64,000 bases of DNA. It comes from Macquaria australasica. Its lineage: Eukaryota; Chordata; Actinopteri; Centrarchiformes; Percichthyidae. This document shows positions 11,342 through 23,111 of the stretch, piece by piece. A program made the position numbers and the translations under genes. The notes beneath the pieces were generated by a model. That model did not search any database, was not told the origin of the DNA, and saw only the letters and a program-made list of their open reading frames with translations. Location: positions 310,001-374,000 of the forward strand of contig SEMN01000406.1 in NCBI GenBank assembly GCA_005408345.1, given 5' to 3'. The stretch's first letter is position 1. Each line of letters begins with the position of its first letter.

Positions 11342-12687
11342 TATTTTCAGTTTGACAAAAACAACCTAACTCAAAGTCCCCTTATTAGATGTCTTCTGGA
11401 ACTTTCAGCCACATCTTGTGGCCTTTGTCACTGTATGGCATTTGGTTCAGTTGTCATCATGTAACTTAAGTATGGAACTATGGTCACTGACAGGTTGTCA
11501 TATATTGGCGGGAAAAGATCTTGTAAGGGGACCTTGAGTCAAGAGAATTTTTTGTCAAACTCTAACTCTTGTCTAATGGGTTCAAATACTGTATACTTAA
11601 GAATTCACATGACAGCGGACTGGAGTGTTTTGAACACTGAGTTTAAAAATATTAGCTTACTCCAATTTGGTCTTCAGTGGGGAGCATGTGCCAGATTTGC
11701 TACCTGAATGTCCTACAGTCTCTTACAATTAGCATTTCTGCTTCCACAATGTGGTCAAATACATTATAAAGAGGGGCAATAGAAACACAAACTATAGACA
11801 CAATAAGCCCAAGAGGCATCAAGTCAATTTGGATAATTACAGGTTGTGCCTTACCAACCTAAACCATATTTTACATTATTAGTAAACCAATTCTCAGCAT
11901 CTTTTCTTAGTCACAGCCATGTCTACTTTTTTTTTATTTTAAACTACTACATAAATTTGACTCTGTTCAGTTGAAAAACTATAAGATTATTGACTTTATA
12001 AAGCTAAAGTCAATAATGCAATGCAATTATTGCCATGCAAGGACCCATGTTATGTGTGTGTTTCTATAGACAGAGAGAAGATAGTGGGAGGTTACACAGG
12101 CAGCTGACAATCAGATGAAACTGTAGACAGTGGAGCAAGCATAGATAGTGGCACTATCAGAAGCAGCAGGTCAAGTAATAAGATTGTTATGATCAAGGTA
12201 ACAGATACACAGAGGCAGGCAGAGGGAAATCAAATCAGACAACTTATCACTTTGCCCTTGTAGTTTTGTTAATATAGGGCCCGACCAGCACAGTACATTT
12301 GTGTCCCATACTCATGCCAACAGTTGGGACGAGCGATATATCTGAACACAAAATCTTTCTCTGGTAAGTTTTTGAGATAAAACCATATTTCTTAAAAATA
12401 TAATGAGAAATAATAATAAGAAAGAGCAGATTTGTGTGCAGATCTATTGGAGATATCTTAAAAACTGATTAAAACATAAGCTGTTCTACATTTATCTGTC
12501 GGGCCCTGGTTATTACAAATACATAGAGGAAAGGATTAAGCACCAAGCAGGCCTGGTGCTCGATCCACAGACAAAGAGCCATGCATACAGGAAGACAAAT
12601 AGTAGCTACTTCCTGCTATCCTAGCCTACAATCATTTTGATCAAATTCGCCCCATGTAATTCATAATCTTCGCTGTAGTTCACCAAC

Positions 12688-14043
12688 CTTCCAGTGGGGG
12701 GAGCTGTGGCGACGAGGACTCCTGGTGCTCTGAGTGTGCAGGGAGAGAGGGGGGGGCTGCAGGGGTGATGGAAGAAGGGGGAGTGGCTGTTACTGAGCTA
12801 AAGGGCGTGACTAGATTTTGGGGGGAAGTGCCTAATGATGATGTGGGAGTGGCTGCATTCTTACAGGGAGAAGCTGAGAAACTAAGGGCTGTGGCTGAGG
12901 TGGACGCAGTAGCACTGGTTCCTGTGTAGGCTGCTGCTGTACTAACAACAGGAGTGGCTTCAGTCTTACTGGGTGTGGCTGTGGAGGATATGAGTGTGGC
13001 TGAGGGGACGAAAGGCTTGGCATCAACGTTGAGGGCTGATCCGACTGCAGTTGTTGGTGGATGGGTGTCTGCGGCAGCTAAGGGTGATGGGTTGATTGAC
13101 AAAGTGGAAGTAGTTGGAAGGTCTGGAGTCTTGGAGGGATTGAAAACAGAAGTGGCTTGTGAAGCAGGGATGGCGGTTTCTGTTGGGGTGGACTTTGTCA
13201 GGGGAGCAGTAGCAAGGGAGGGGGTGTTGGTTATAGGGGTGGTGGTCTGTGAGTCAGGAGTGGAGCCTGGAGGGGTCTGGAGGACTGAATCCAGGAAAGA
13301 GAAGGTCTGGGAGACTGGGCTCAGACTGTCCTCTGCCATCAATGCTAGACTACCGCTAACATCCCCAGCTAAACTACTCTTGTTGGCAGCACTAGCCCCT
13401 AAGCTAATGTTAGGTTCAGGTTTGCTGGTCAAAATGTTGTCTTCGTTTGCTTTTTGACCACCTTTAACAGACATCGGGAAATCGTCCACACACATCGGCT
13501 CGTAGGAACGTGGAGATGAATCTGTTACAAGGCTAGCATGCGAACAGTTGGTAAAACTTGTGGGTATTTCTGCAGGGGCAGATGGCAAAACAGGGCTTGG
13601 GCTGGAGTTTGGAGCTTTGGAGTCAGAAGGACCAGTTGAAGCCCAGGTAGTAGCGACTGTAGCCAGCATGGGAGAGATAGGCTGTTGGGGCACTCCCCAC
13701 TCCTCTGGAAGTCTTGCCCGACTCTTAGACTTCCTGCTTTTCACTCTACCCCCTCCTCCACTCTCTCTGATCTCCCACTCCCGGTTCTCCTCCTCGTCTA
13801 TGTCTTCCTCTGCCTCCCATCCACCCTTATCCTGCATCCCATGCTTGTCTGGTTGGCTGATGTTATTCTCCTGGCTATCCAAGAAGTTGTAGACTTCAGC
13901 GCGGTCCTTCCTCTTCTTCTTCCGTCTCTGCTGTTGCTTGCCAGCCTCACCCCCCGGCCCCACTCTCTCTGGGCTGAGGGGTTCAGAGGTGGAGGAACTG
14001 GGACTGCTGTCGTCCATTGAGCCACTGGGAGAGAGGATGGGAG
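12688..14043 (-). CDS. map4: map4 large projection-domain exon (452 codons)
   Basis: Acceptor CCCCCCGGCAG then CTCCCATC at 14044/14043. The chosen donor is GGAAG then GTTGGT at 12688/12687, which keeps phase 1; GGTTG then GTGAAC four bases on (exon to 12684, phase 2) is the alternative. An in-frame stop lies just inside the intron. The product starts PILSPSGSMDDSSPSS, followed by a basic cluster RRKKKRK (13907-13927), RAEVYNFLDSQENN, an acidic patch (about 13772-13816) and a second basic stretch VKSRKSKSRAR (about 13712-13747). A Ser/Thr/Pro/Ala-rich tail runs to the donor. No folded domain, signal peptide or membrane segment is visible. Mammalian MAP4 also has very large low-complexity projection-domain exons, but I do not recognise residue-level identity; assignment follows from frame and strand. 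No tubulin-binding repeat (KxGSxxNxxHxPGGG type) is present, so those exons lie beyond the window. Confidence 0.88.
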
Positions 14044-16018
14044 CTGCCGGGGGGGAGGGTTTTATAAGAGGAGGAACCAATCACATACTGTGTCAGAGAA
14101 TCACCTGCCAAAAAGCCATCAGATTGTGGTTACCATAGGTGGTTTCACTACTTCATGTCTAAATTGTTTACTGTTTCATGGCAGTAGATGAGTGTAATGA
14201 CTGGTCTCATTAAAGTGTAAGGTCCATAACAGTTGAAGTGATATTTTGAAGAAGGGGAGCTTGTAGAATTACCAATAACTGAAGTTATTTAGGATTATTG
14301 GTTTGTGATGCACAGTTATTTTAGGGATAGCCTACCACAGAATTAGTTGTTCCTTCTTACACAGAGTCAGACACACTCATGGATACAACAAACATAAGGT
14401 AGTTTGAGATTTCCTTATTTTTAAAGAGGAATTCCACATATTTTACAGATAACATCTGTTTACAGGTCTTGGGTAGTGCTACTGCACATGTGAAAGTTGT
14501 ATGAAGCCTTTTTGTGGCTCCAGAGAGAGCTGTGCAAAGTCTGATAATTTGCCACAAGTGATGTCACATAGACGACCATTAATTGAGCAAAGGTATGCTG
14601 AACTCCCACTCAAGGTAGCTTTGTTTTGCTTGTAGAGATAAAAAGCTTCTACGAGTTTGTCTGACTCTGGGAAAATATTTTAATTCAAGTCATGAGTAGA
14701 ATAATGCAAAGGCAACCTCTGTGCTTAAGACATACATAATGCATGCCCATTACCTGACTACCCAGAGCCCCCCCCCAACTTAGAAAACACTGCAGTATAT
14801 CGCTGATCCTCAAGGATGAAGCAAAGTCACTTCTGTGGAGGTAGAGATCCAGGGAAGGGTGTCTTATAATCCTACAGAATTCAGACCGCCAAAAGACAAG
14901 ACTGAAAAGACGGTTGTGGTGTACATGCATTGTTAAATAAAGTTGCATATCAAGATGGAGAAAGATAATCTCTGCTAGTGTCATTGTGGAACTTGGAGGA
15001 AGAGAGGCATTTCCATTACTTTCTGAGGTCACCATCTAAACTTGATTGACTTCATTGTACTGCACCTACTGAGACCTGATGAGACCGGGTGGGGGAAGCA
15101 ATCGAAAGATAGTACTATGATAGTAGATATTACGATGGAAGTACTGCATTTAGCAAGAATTTGTGTTTTATGTATAACATATGATAGTGCAACATGCATT
15201 AGCACTGCACTTGGATGACATGTTTTGTACAAATTAGCAATGACCCTTGCCCTGGCCTTTGCATTGCTGCATATGCAGCTTGTGCATACAATATGCAAAA
15301 AAGTTAGTTTTCTTCTCTGTGTTTCCAGCCATAGTAACCATAGTCTGACTGCTTTTAGGCTCCTTTTGGCACAACCTTTTGAATGTTTCCATAACATATG
15401 ATGTATGTGATGGTGCCTGCTTTTATAAATACCTTCAACCTGTACTTTACTCACCTGTTACATACTTTCTATGGTTGAGTAAAGGCTAATGTAATTAATT
15501 TATATTAAGACAGATATTTAAAGGTGCTGTTTTACAGCAACATAATGGTTCAGCACTGGGCATCTGTGATAAGAATTTGCTCTGATTTATCTGCTTGGTT
15601 GTGTCACAGTTGCATCGTGGCTGTGAATCATCTGTGCCAGGGTAAAACTGGTTTGAATTGTTAATTTACATTTCATATAAAACAGTGTTTTTATTCAAAT
15701 TTGCCAAATTGTTATAGTAACTTTGTAGGACCAAAGCTGACTGTGATTGGAGATCTACTGTATATCTACATTTTATATCTTTAAGGGAGGTCTAACACTG
15801 TTTTAAGATCCTCGATATTTTGGTCATTACAGGTTCATTCTATATTAATCCCAGTGAATACAGTAAAACGGGAGGAAATAAAAGTTGAGCCATTGCCTGG
15901 TCATGTCATATTTTCAATTATGGAATGGACTGTGTTTTAAGATAGCATTTTTCAGACAATGAATATATTGTGTGATTCTCTCTTTCTGGAAAAATAAGTT
16001 TGATTCACCTCTTTTAAA

Positions 16019-16045
16019 CATCATCATCATCATCATCATCATCAT
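16019..16045 (+). repeat. (CAT)n microsatellite
   Basis: Nine uninterrupted trinucleotide units (ATC phase). Confidence 0.95.
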
Positions 16046-17215
16046 TCAGCAGGCAGAGCTGGTCTTGTGTAGGGAGCAGTCACACACAACAGAGCAAAAC
16101 ACACTGGGAGCAATAGAGCTCTGAAGGAACTAAAGGTAAATTAATCAAGCACATTTCAAATATGGGTCTAGCATGTATGATTAAAAACAAATGCATGCAT
16201 GTCTGAAGAATCATGGTAATACATGGATCATTGTCACACATGCAGAAATACTAAAATGATCCAAAATGACACATTAAACATATGGAATGTGACAGAATCA
16301 CAAAACACTGACAAACTGTGCACATGCAAGCTTTAACAAACAACCAAAGAAGTTCAGCTTGCACTGAAATGATCCCTTCTGTTCCCACTGTCTTCTCTTG
16401 TTTGGGGAGGAAGTCATCCCAGTTAGGTTTGGCTTTCTCCTGTTTCGCCATATTTCTCATTTATTTCTGGCAAGCACTTTCTCAGCTCAGAGAATGAGAG
16501 ACAGAAAGATGAACAGACAGATAGAGAACTAGATAAAGCTTTCTGACCTATACACCCCTTTCAGTCTGCTCATCATGTCCTCTTCCTGTCTAAATTAGTA
16601 TTCCTCTCAGTCTGTCTTACATCACTGGATATTAATGTGAATCCAGAAAAAGGTGCATTCCCCTCTAAATCTGGCACCTTTCCTTGTATTTCGAAATTGA
16701 CTGAGGTAGCTATTTTCTCCCTTTGGCCTCCAATGCTTCCCCAGCTATAAACAGCTCGAAGAGGAGATGAGGCCAGGGCATTATCATCTATATTTAATGT
16801 GAAAAGGTTTAATGGGAGTACATCTTAATCTGGAGTCTGGCAAACTGCCAAGAGAAATATGTTGGAGCGCTGGCTTCCTCAAACACATTGCCTATGCAAA
16901 AGTGCAGTGTGTGTGAGTTAATCTGAAATTTCATGGAAGGGGGTTTCATCTCACTGAAACCCACTGAGACCTGCACAGATAGATGAACAGGTGTGTAGAG
17001 GACTTTAAGTTTCAAGCACAGAAACATAGTTCGAAAAGAGGCAACACAGACAGATCGGAAGGCTGGTTGGTAAATGTATCGTCAGTGTCTTGCAGAAGTC
17101 TTGTAGCTCCAAAAACACCCTTGTTCCTATACTGTACGTCTTACACATCAATTTAAATGCACCAGGGTCACAAAAGTTATTAAGTTATTAAGACAGTTAT
17201 TAAGATTTATAAATA

Positions 17216-17694
17216 GGCCAACAAGGGCAAATGCACTACAACGGCCCAAAATATTTCCATAAGGAGAAACGTGCTGCAGCTTCAGAAACGATGCAAAGTC
17301 AAAAACATGTAAGAAAAACCAAAACAAAATCAAAAACACACAAATCCCGAAAAGAAATGCAACAGAAATCGATTCATATCCAGTCAACACAACGGAAGTT
17401 CTCCAGGACTCTAGGTCCTCTTGCGTTTTATTGACTGGATATGCAGCGTTTTTCTGTTGCATTTGTTTTCGGGGTTTGTGTGTTTTTTACTTTGCATCCT
17501 TTCTGTATTTACAGCTTGTTTGCTGTTAATGTATTTGTTTTGGCTTTCTGCAGCAGGATTTTTCATTGCAGCATGTTTCCATTTGTTTTGGCTTTTCGTA
17601 TGTGTTTTTGACTTTGCATCGTTTCTATAGCTGCAGCACGTTTCTCCTTATGGAAGTGTTTTGGGCCGTCGTAGCGCGTTTGCCCTTGTCGGCC
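17216..17694. mobile_element. fold-back (long inverted repeat) element
   Basis: The left arm (17216-17390) and right arm (17430-17694) are reverse complements over almost their full length. Paired blocks include ACAAGGGCAAA with TTTGCCCTTGT, ATAAGGAGAAACGTGCTGCA with its complement, GATGCAAAGTCAAAAACA with its complement, and CATATCCAGTCAA with TTGACTGGATATG. The right arm is longer because it repeats an internal unit (GATGCAAAGT, CAAAACAAAT). A loop of about 40 bases separates the arms. The open frames within are mirror artefacts. It resembles fold-back MITEs. Confidence 0.88.
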
Positions 17695-17825
17695 ACCACA
17701 TAGATGTCAGCAGATTTTACATGAGATTGCTCATAGGATGTGCAAAAGCAAAGACTATAGCAAAGGACTTAAATATCATTGGCATTACATTACTATTGGG
17801 ATGAGTGTAATAGGAAGTCTAGTAC

Positions 17826-17912
17826 TGTGCATGCTGGCTCTCCTCATGGCTTACTGGGACACTTGAATAGAACAGAGCCATCATTAATGTTATTAGTAAC
17901 ACCTGTACTCCC
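17826..17912 (+). repeat. dispersed repeat A, copy 1
   Basis: Shares TTACTGGGACACTTGAATAG, AACAGAGCCAT and AATTAATGTTATT-type sequence with 22375-22470, same orientation. Confidence 0.75.
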
Positions 17913-17951
17913 TCATTCTGGATATGATTCATAATTACTAATTACATCCTC

Positions 17952-18262
17952 AACAGGTTCTGAGCAAAACTATCCACCACCTTCCAGTACTTTGCACCAT
18001 ATGAAATCCTGGACCCTGACAGATAGCTGGAGCTAACAGCTAATTCTGAGGTAACACTAGCACTCTGAGCTAACCAGGAGGTTTCCTTCTTGAGATAATG
18101 AACATTTTCCACTCATCACTTTCGTGAATTGTGCAGTTTAAGGCACAAAAACAAAGTTTCACGTTGATCTACTACATAAGCTCTCAGTCATTTTGGTTTG
18201 TTTTCTGCCCCTCTCCTGTGCGAGCATCTCACTAATGCTGCTGCTCGGAAACCCATCTACAT
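17952..18262 (+). repeat. dispersed repeat B, copy 1
   Basis: Shares CAGTACTTTGCACCAT, CTTCTTGAGATAATGAACAT, GTTGATCT and CTCAGTCATT blocks, in the same order and orientation, with 21034-21322. Repeat A precedes repeat B here, but at the other locus A lies about 1 kb after B. Confidence 0.82.
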
Positions 18263-19988
18263 ATGAAAGACTGCACTAATATAGACAGATTGGTAACAGG
18301 CTGTAGGTTGCATATTATACACAACGTTTATAGTAATAGTAAGATCAAAGATTGGGTTTGCTTATCTAAAGCTTATATTTTAATCTTCACCGTAATCATC
18401 TAGTTTATGTAACAGGATTATGATATTTACAGAATGTCTGCAGGTATTTTGTGTGATGGAGTGGTTAGCTAAACACAGAATTTTAAAATAGCAGCATGTG
18501 GTTACATCAATACAGTCTCTTCCCAGAAAATATAATGGGTAGTGTAAAGTTATTTTTATGGTCAAACAAATATAACTACACTTTTCATTTTAAGGAGTGC
18601 AATGTGTGGCAGCCATTAATGGTCGCTATTGTTGGGTAACAAATCATTTGGGGTAACAGACAATCTTTCTTCAATCCATCCCTGATTTCTAGAAGAAATC
18701 ATCATCTGTGTCACTGATGCATCATATCTGCTCCAACAGCGACTGAACTAGAATAGTAACTGTTACATAACAACCAGCCTGTACCGCTAGCTGGCTTTAA
18801 GCTAGCAGGGTTATCTTTAGTACACTAACAAAACAGAGGGGGGAAGAGATAACAAATAAAACCTGCTGGATAAATGTTTAATAAGTCCTGCACCACTGAA
18901 ACTCAGATACTGAGTCATTTTTAAAGTTCAATTAAGGGCTTTGGGGTCCTGTCGTTAAAATCTTTACTTGTTGCCCATTCCTCTCTCACATGAAGCTTTT
19001 ACTAACGACTAAGGACTAACGGTCTGACCGAATGTGAAATTATGTTCAGGTGATGAAATAACTATTTGCTGCACTGCAGAATCTGAAATGTGGCTTTTGG
19101 GCACAATTGCACAGGAAGGCTGAAAAAGGTGTGCTGCCCTGTCTTTGTTAAATCCTCCTGTGGGTTTGTGTTTTTGTTGCTCGGCAACCACGTAATCAGC
19201 AAATGTTCAGCTGTTATTCACTCAAGCAGCTATTGATTATTATAAACATTAACAATTCATGATGAAAGGCATCTAGAAATGTAATTGGGAGCACTAGGTT
19301 GCCTATTTATTGCCTTTTTTCTCATCAGACTGCAGTAACTACTGAAGACATAAAACTATGGGCTGTCCTGTGTTTATTATTTAAAAGGGTTACTGCACAA
19401 GTCCCATCTGTCTGTTGATCCAGTCTGTCAGCAGAAAAAGAGAATAGCAAAGTGCACAAAGCGTGAAGCCATGAGGCAACCAGCGAAGTAAAAGCAGAGC
19501 TGGAACTGTTCCACCTTGAAACCTAAAAAAGGCTGCCCTCTGCTGCTGAAATCATGTCCTGTGTGATCAGGCTGTTACTCTTCTCCTGTCACCACCCGCC
19601 CCACCTACAGAAACCGATGGCAACTTGCTACAGTAGGCTAAAACAAGATTAGCATAACATTTGAGGTTTTATTAAATTGCATTTAAGATATGATCTGGAT
19701 TTAGATTTTTCAATTTGGGCCAGGGCTCTAGCTCCAACCTTCTTCATAACTGTGTGACAAATCCAACCAACCCTCCCTGAAACATACATGAAAACACCTG
19801 CTCGGTATTTTAGTATTCCGAGTGTCAGGTGAACTTATTCAGCTGAGATTTTGTCTAGAAAAGTTTAGGAATCCCAAAGCCACACTACATATACAGTAAC
19901 TTCCTCCTCTCTCCTCATTCTCCTGACTCCACCCTCCCCTGCTGCCCCAGCATACGGTAACACATGCAACCAACCCTCTTTCTGATAC

Positions 19989-20219
19989 CTGTAGAATGAT
20001 CCATAGAGTGGATTCCCGGGCCACCAGAAGAAAACACATCACTGGTTTTAAGCGGACTGCTTCCACTGGTGGTTTTGTTTTCCACACCAAACACGCCCAA
20101 ACTCTTTTGGGTGTCCATAGCTGAACCCATCCCAGTCTGACCCAGAGTGGAGCTCATAGTGGTCTGGAACGGTGGCAGGCTGGACCCCATAGTCCCTCCC
20201 ATCCCAGACTGAGAGAAGC
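19989..20219 (-). CDS. map4: map4 coding exon (77 codons)
   Basis: Acceptor CTCCATCAG then GCTTCTC at 20220/20219, and donor TCTACAG then GTATCAG at 19989/19988, minus strand. The 231-bp exon is phase 1 on both sides. It reads G-FSQSGMGGTMGSSLPPF, TTMSSTLGQTGMGSAMDT, KSLGVFGVENKTTSGSS, PLKTSDVFSSGG and PGIHSMDHST. The composition is Ser/Gly/Thr/Met-rich with few charges and no hydrophobic segment or recognised domain, consistent with the disordered MAP4 projection domain. It joins the exons on both sides in frame: the last base G plus CT gives alanine ahead of PILSPSG in the large exon. Reading through the donor reaches a stop after roughly 20 codons. Confidence 0.85.
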
Positions 20220-21892
20220 CTGATGGAGAGACAGAACACATACTGTAAGGAAGCTGTAATAATAGTGGTGAGACCAAGTAATAGCATTATTTAGTATCAC
20301 CTAACCATAACCAGATTGGCCTGCTTTAAGTATAAAAAAAATGGAGTGTTATAATTATATATTATTTTTCTACCAGTTATAATGAATGACATCAGAATAT
20401 AATATATTTAAAACATTCTATAATCACATAAACATTCTACACATAGTGGTTTCAACTGGTTTCCCATTTACAAACAATCCAGATGCACATGCTACGGGGG
20501 GTGGGGGGGGCATGTCATGAATGCTTATGTATGGACATTTTCAGTAATTTGAAATTAAGCAACTTGCTGGAAACTAGTCAAAATACCTGTTTAAAAGTAC
20601 ATTTGTATGCGGCACTTGTCCACACACCTGTCTTAGCCTGTCAGCTCTGGCTAGCTAACATGACACATGGAATTCCAGTGAGAAACGGCAGCTAGTAACA
20701 ATGATAATGCTAACCAAGACTACACACAAAGTTACCTCTACAGGTAGTGAGGAACCAACTGTCCCAAACCAGCTAAATTTTTCTCATAACACTCATAACA
20801 AAGTCAGTACAGGATTTTAAAAAGACACATGCCTGTTTGTTTTTCTCTGAAATATTACAAGTAGGAAACATTACGCTCAACAAGTCGCACATTGAAACTC
20901 ATTGAAAAGTCAAACGGATCACCATGCATTGATCATTGAGCCTGACAAAGTTCCACACAATTAATTTAACAGCCATAAACACACAGTAACAGTGAGCTGT
21001 TTTACCTTAAAACAAGTGTTTCTTCCTCACCAGGTTCTGTGCAAACCTATCCACCACATTTCAGTACTTTGCACCATGTATAATCCATGACTGACCACCC
21101 CACTAGAGCTAGTAGCTTGTTCTGTGTTCCTAACCGGGAGGTATCCTTCTTGAGATAATGAACATTTTCCACCCTTTTCTTTTGTGAGTTGTGCAGTTAA
21201 AGGCACAAAAACAACTTTTTATGTTGATCTCTCCATAAACTCTCAGTCATTATGGTTTGTTTTCTACCTCCTTCATGCACGCACATCTCACTGATGACAC
21301 TGCTCAGAAACCCATCTATAGAAACTGGAAATTGTCTTTGAAATGTAAATGTGGTGCATATGTTAAAATTAAAATAAAGAATAATAAATAAAATAACTTA
21401 TTTGGCATGCATGAAAGTAAAAAAACATCACTGCAGCTGTGTGAAGGAATGAAGATAACAGACAGACAGGGCTGGGTGATAGTTTAATATTAACGTATAT
21501 TATTTTGTGTTATAATTTACCAAATCCTGTTATTGCAGATTAATAACTCTAAGAAAACTGTCATTAAAAACAAAATTAGTTTTTAATTAGTTTTTTAGTA
21601 TTTACATGCACAAAATGTTTTGATTTTGCATACGTTTGCCATATTATGATATATATTGATATCGTAAAAACAGCAGCTTGACTTGTATGTCACTAGATAA
21701 TTAACTTTTTATGAGCACATAACATAACAAAACATCTACAGCTAAAAAGTAAAATTCTAAATCATCACCACACCAAATTAAATTCATCTTTGAGTCAAAT
21801 TTGAACCACCAATTTCAGTTCATAGCTTTTCACATTCAGTAGTTTGTAGTCAGAGGTAAAAAGGACACAGGAGGTGAAAAAGTAAAGTGGAC
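20220..21892 (-). other. map4: map4 intron upstream of exon 19989-20219
   Basis: 1.7 kb. It contains the second copy of repeat B (21034-21322) and AT-rich sequence. If the 21893-21970 exon is not real, this merges with the next stretch into one intron running to 23111. Nothing else is seen. Confidence 0.65.
21034..21322 (+). repeat. dispersed repeat B, copy 2
   Basis: Direct repeat of 17952-18262 at roughly 80 percent identity by eye, about 3.1 kb away. Confidence 0.82.
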
Positions 21893-21970
21893 CTAGAAAT
21901 GAGTCAGGCATGCTGCTGTCCTTTGTCTTGTTCAGGCTCCACTGATCTGTTCTCCCACCCATCATAGGAC
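21893..21970 (-). CDS. map4: possible map4 cassette exon (26 codons)
   Basis: The minus strand has a good acceptor (TCTCTCTCAG, then GTCCTATG) at 21971/21970. It then has an open stretch reading, with the split glycine, GPMMGGRTDQWSLNK and TKDSSMPDSFL, up to a weak donor (TTTCTAG, then GTCCAC) at 21893/21892. At 78 bp it is phase 1 at both ends and would slot between the exons at 23112 and 20219 without shifting frame. Its opening GPMM resembles GPGMM of the preceding exon, so it could be an old exon duplicate. The polypyrimidine tract is the complement of an adjacent (GA)n microsatellite. The poor donor makes it either an inefficiently used alternative exon or a false call; the acceptor and frame are the main support. 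Confidence 0.5.
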
Positions 21971-21983
21971 CTGAGAGAGAGAC

Positions 21984-21988
<5 letters not shown>

Positions 21989-22018
<30 letters not shown>
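21989..22018 (+). repeat. (GA)n microsatellite next to a splice acceptor
   Basis: Fifteen GA units. Further GA repeats at 21971-21981 run up to the acceptor of the possible exon at 21893-21970, so on the transcribed strand the array forms the (CU)n polypyrimidine tract. Confidence 0.92.
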
Positions 22019-22020
<2 letters not shown>

Positions 22021-22374
22021 CCAAGAGAGGAACAATAGGAGAATCAGAGAGGAGAGTAGGGGCAGAGAGCCAGAGAGAGAGTCAAAATGAGTGGGAGGAG
22101 TGAAACAAAGAGGTGAATGACCAGGAGAGACGAGGAGCAGAGTCAAACGAACCAGTGGGAAAGAACATAAAAACAAATGGCCAAAGCAAATGTAGACTTT
22201 GGAAATATTCAACAGGATCCTAATAGACCAAGCACCTGTTCATGTTGCATTTTAAATGTGTGCATGCAGTATGTAATGTTAAATGGAAACATCAAAAGTC
22301 AGAGTAGGAAAAGCACAGGTAAAATGAATGACGGCTGAATACCATTTAGCTACTTCAGTTTCAGGGTCCTGATA

Positions 22375-22470
22375 TTGTGCAAGCTGGCTCGCTGCCACAC
22401 TGTGACAGCTTACTGGGACACTTGAATAGAACAGAGCCATAATTAATGTTATTGGTAACACTTGTGCTTT
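22375..22470 (+). repeat. dispersed repeat A, copy 2
   Basis: Matches 17826-17912, including CTTACTGGGACACTTGAATA and GAACAGAGCCAT. Confidence 0.75.
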
Positions 22471-23111
22471 TCCTACTATGACAAGTCAAAAAGGCCTATG
22501 AGCAAATTTTGGCATAGCAACAAAGAGATAATGCAATGAAGGCTGATGGAGACATGCATCTTCTTCCTCTTCTTTAATTTCTAACACTGTAGATACAGCC
22601 TTGGCATACTACTGCCACCCAACAGGTTTACCTACAGACCCTATTTTGTTTATGTGATTTTGCTGTATATATTTATGTAATTATAGTAGATGGAAACAAT
22701 AACTGATTCATTTCTTTTCAATACTTTTCTCAAAATTGAGACAGCATTTGGTGTTCAATATGTTTGTGTTGCGGATTATGTAAGAAAACATAGCATGTTT
22801 TGGTATTCATAGTGACCACATGAAGAATATGATGTCCTTATGTTGTGGGTCTATAGTTTTTGTGTTTAAAAGGTAATGTAAATGTAAAAGGAGACCACTT
22901 TACTAGTCTCACTTTACTGGGTGTGATTTGAGTATACAACTATTTTCTAGGTCCTTGCGAACATTTTAAACTTTGAAATGTAAATATTCATTAAAGACAT
23001 GGAAAGCTGTGCATAAAAGTGTCATAACTGGTAAGTGTTATTTTGGGATTGACCTACAGGGGGCACTATGTGATGCATGTGATAAATAACTTGCACTCCC
23101 TCCCCCCTCAC

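Larger units (their letters stand above)
1..12687 (-). other. map4: map4 intron 3' of the large exon (incomplete)
   Basis: No further exon of the gene is convincing between the large exon and position 1, so this intron is at least 12.7 kb. It holds a LINE fragment, a hAT-like element, dispersed repeats, a purine-rich tract, (CA)n arrays, two MITEs and a splice-like motif near 10159, all listed separately. The rest (for example 5950-7080, 7380-9750 and 11350-12680) is AT-rich unique-looking DNA in which I see nothing specific. Confidence 0.7.
14044..19988 (-). other. map4: map4 intron between the large exon and exon at 19989
   Basis: 5.9 kb, phase 1. It contains a (CAT)n microsatellite at 16019-16045, a fold-back element at 17216-17694, and repeats at 17826-17912 and 17952-18262 that recur at 22.4 and 21.0 kb. 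In 14100-16000, 16050-17200 and 18300-19980 I see no supported feature. Confidence 0.75.

Noticed and set aside
12954..14020. Several + strand and alternate minus frames of 60-167 codons opposite the large exon.
   Set aside because: They are shadows of the Ser/Pro/Thr-rich map4 exon, which has matching splice sites and phase.
17148..17630. Hydrophobic-looking open frames in the fold-back region.
   Set aside because: They are mirrored on the two arms of an inverted repeat and are an artefact of T-rich arms.
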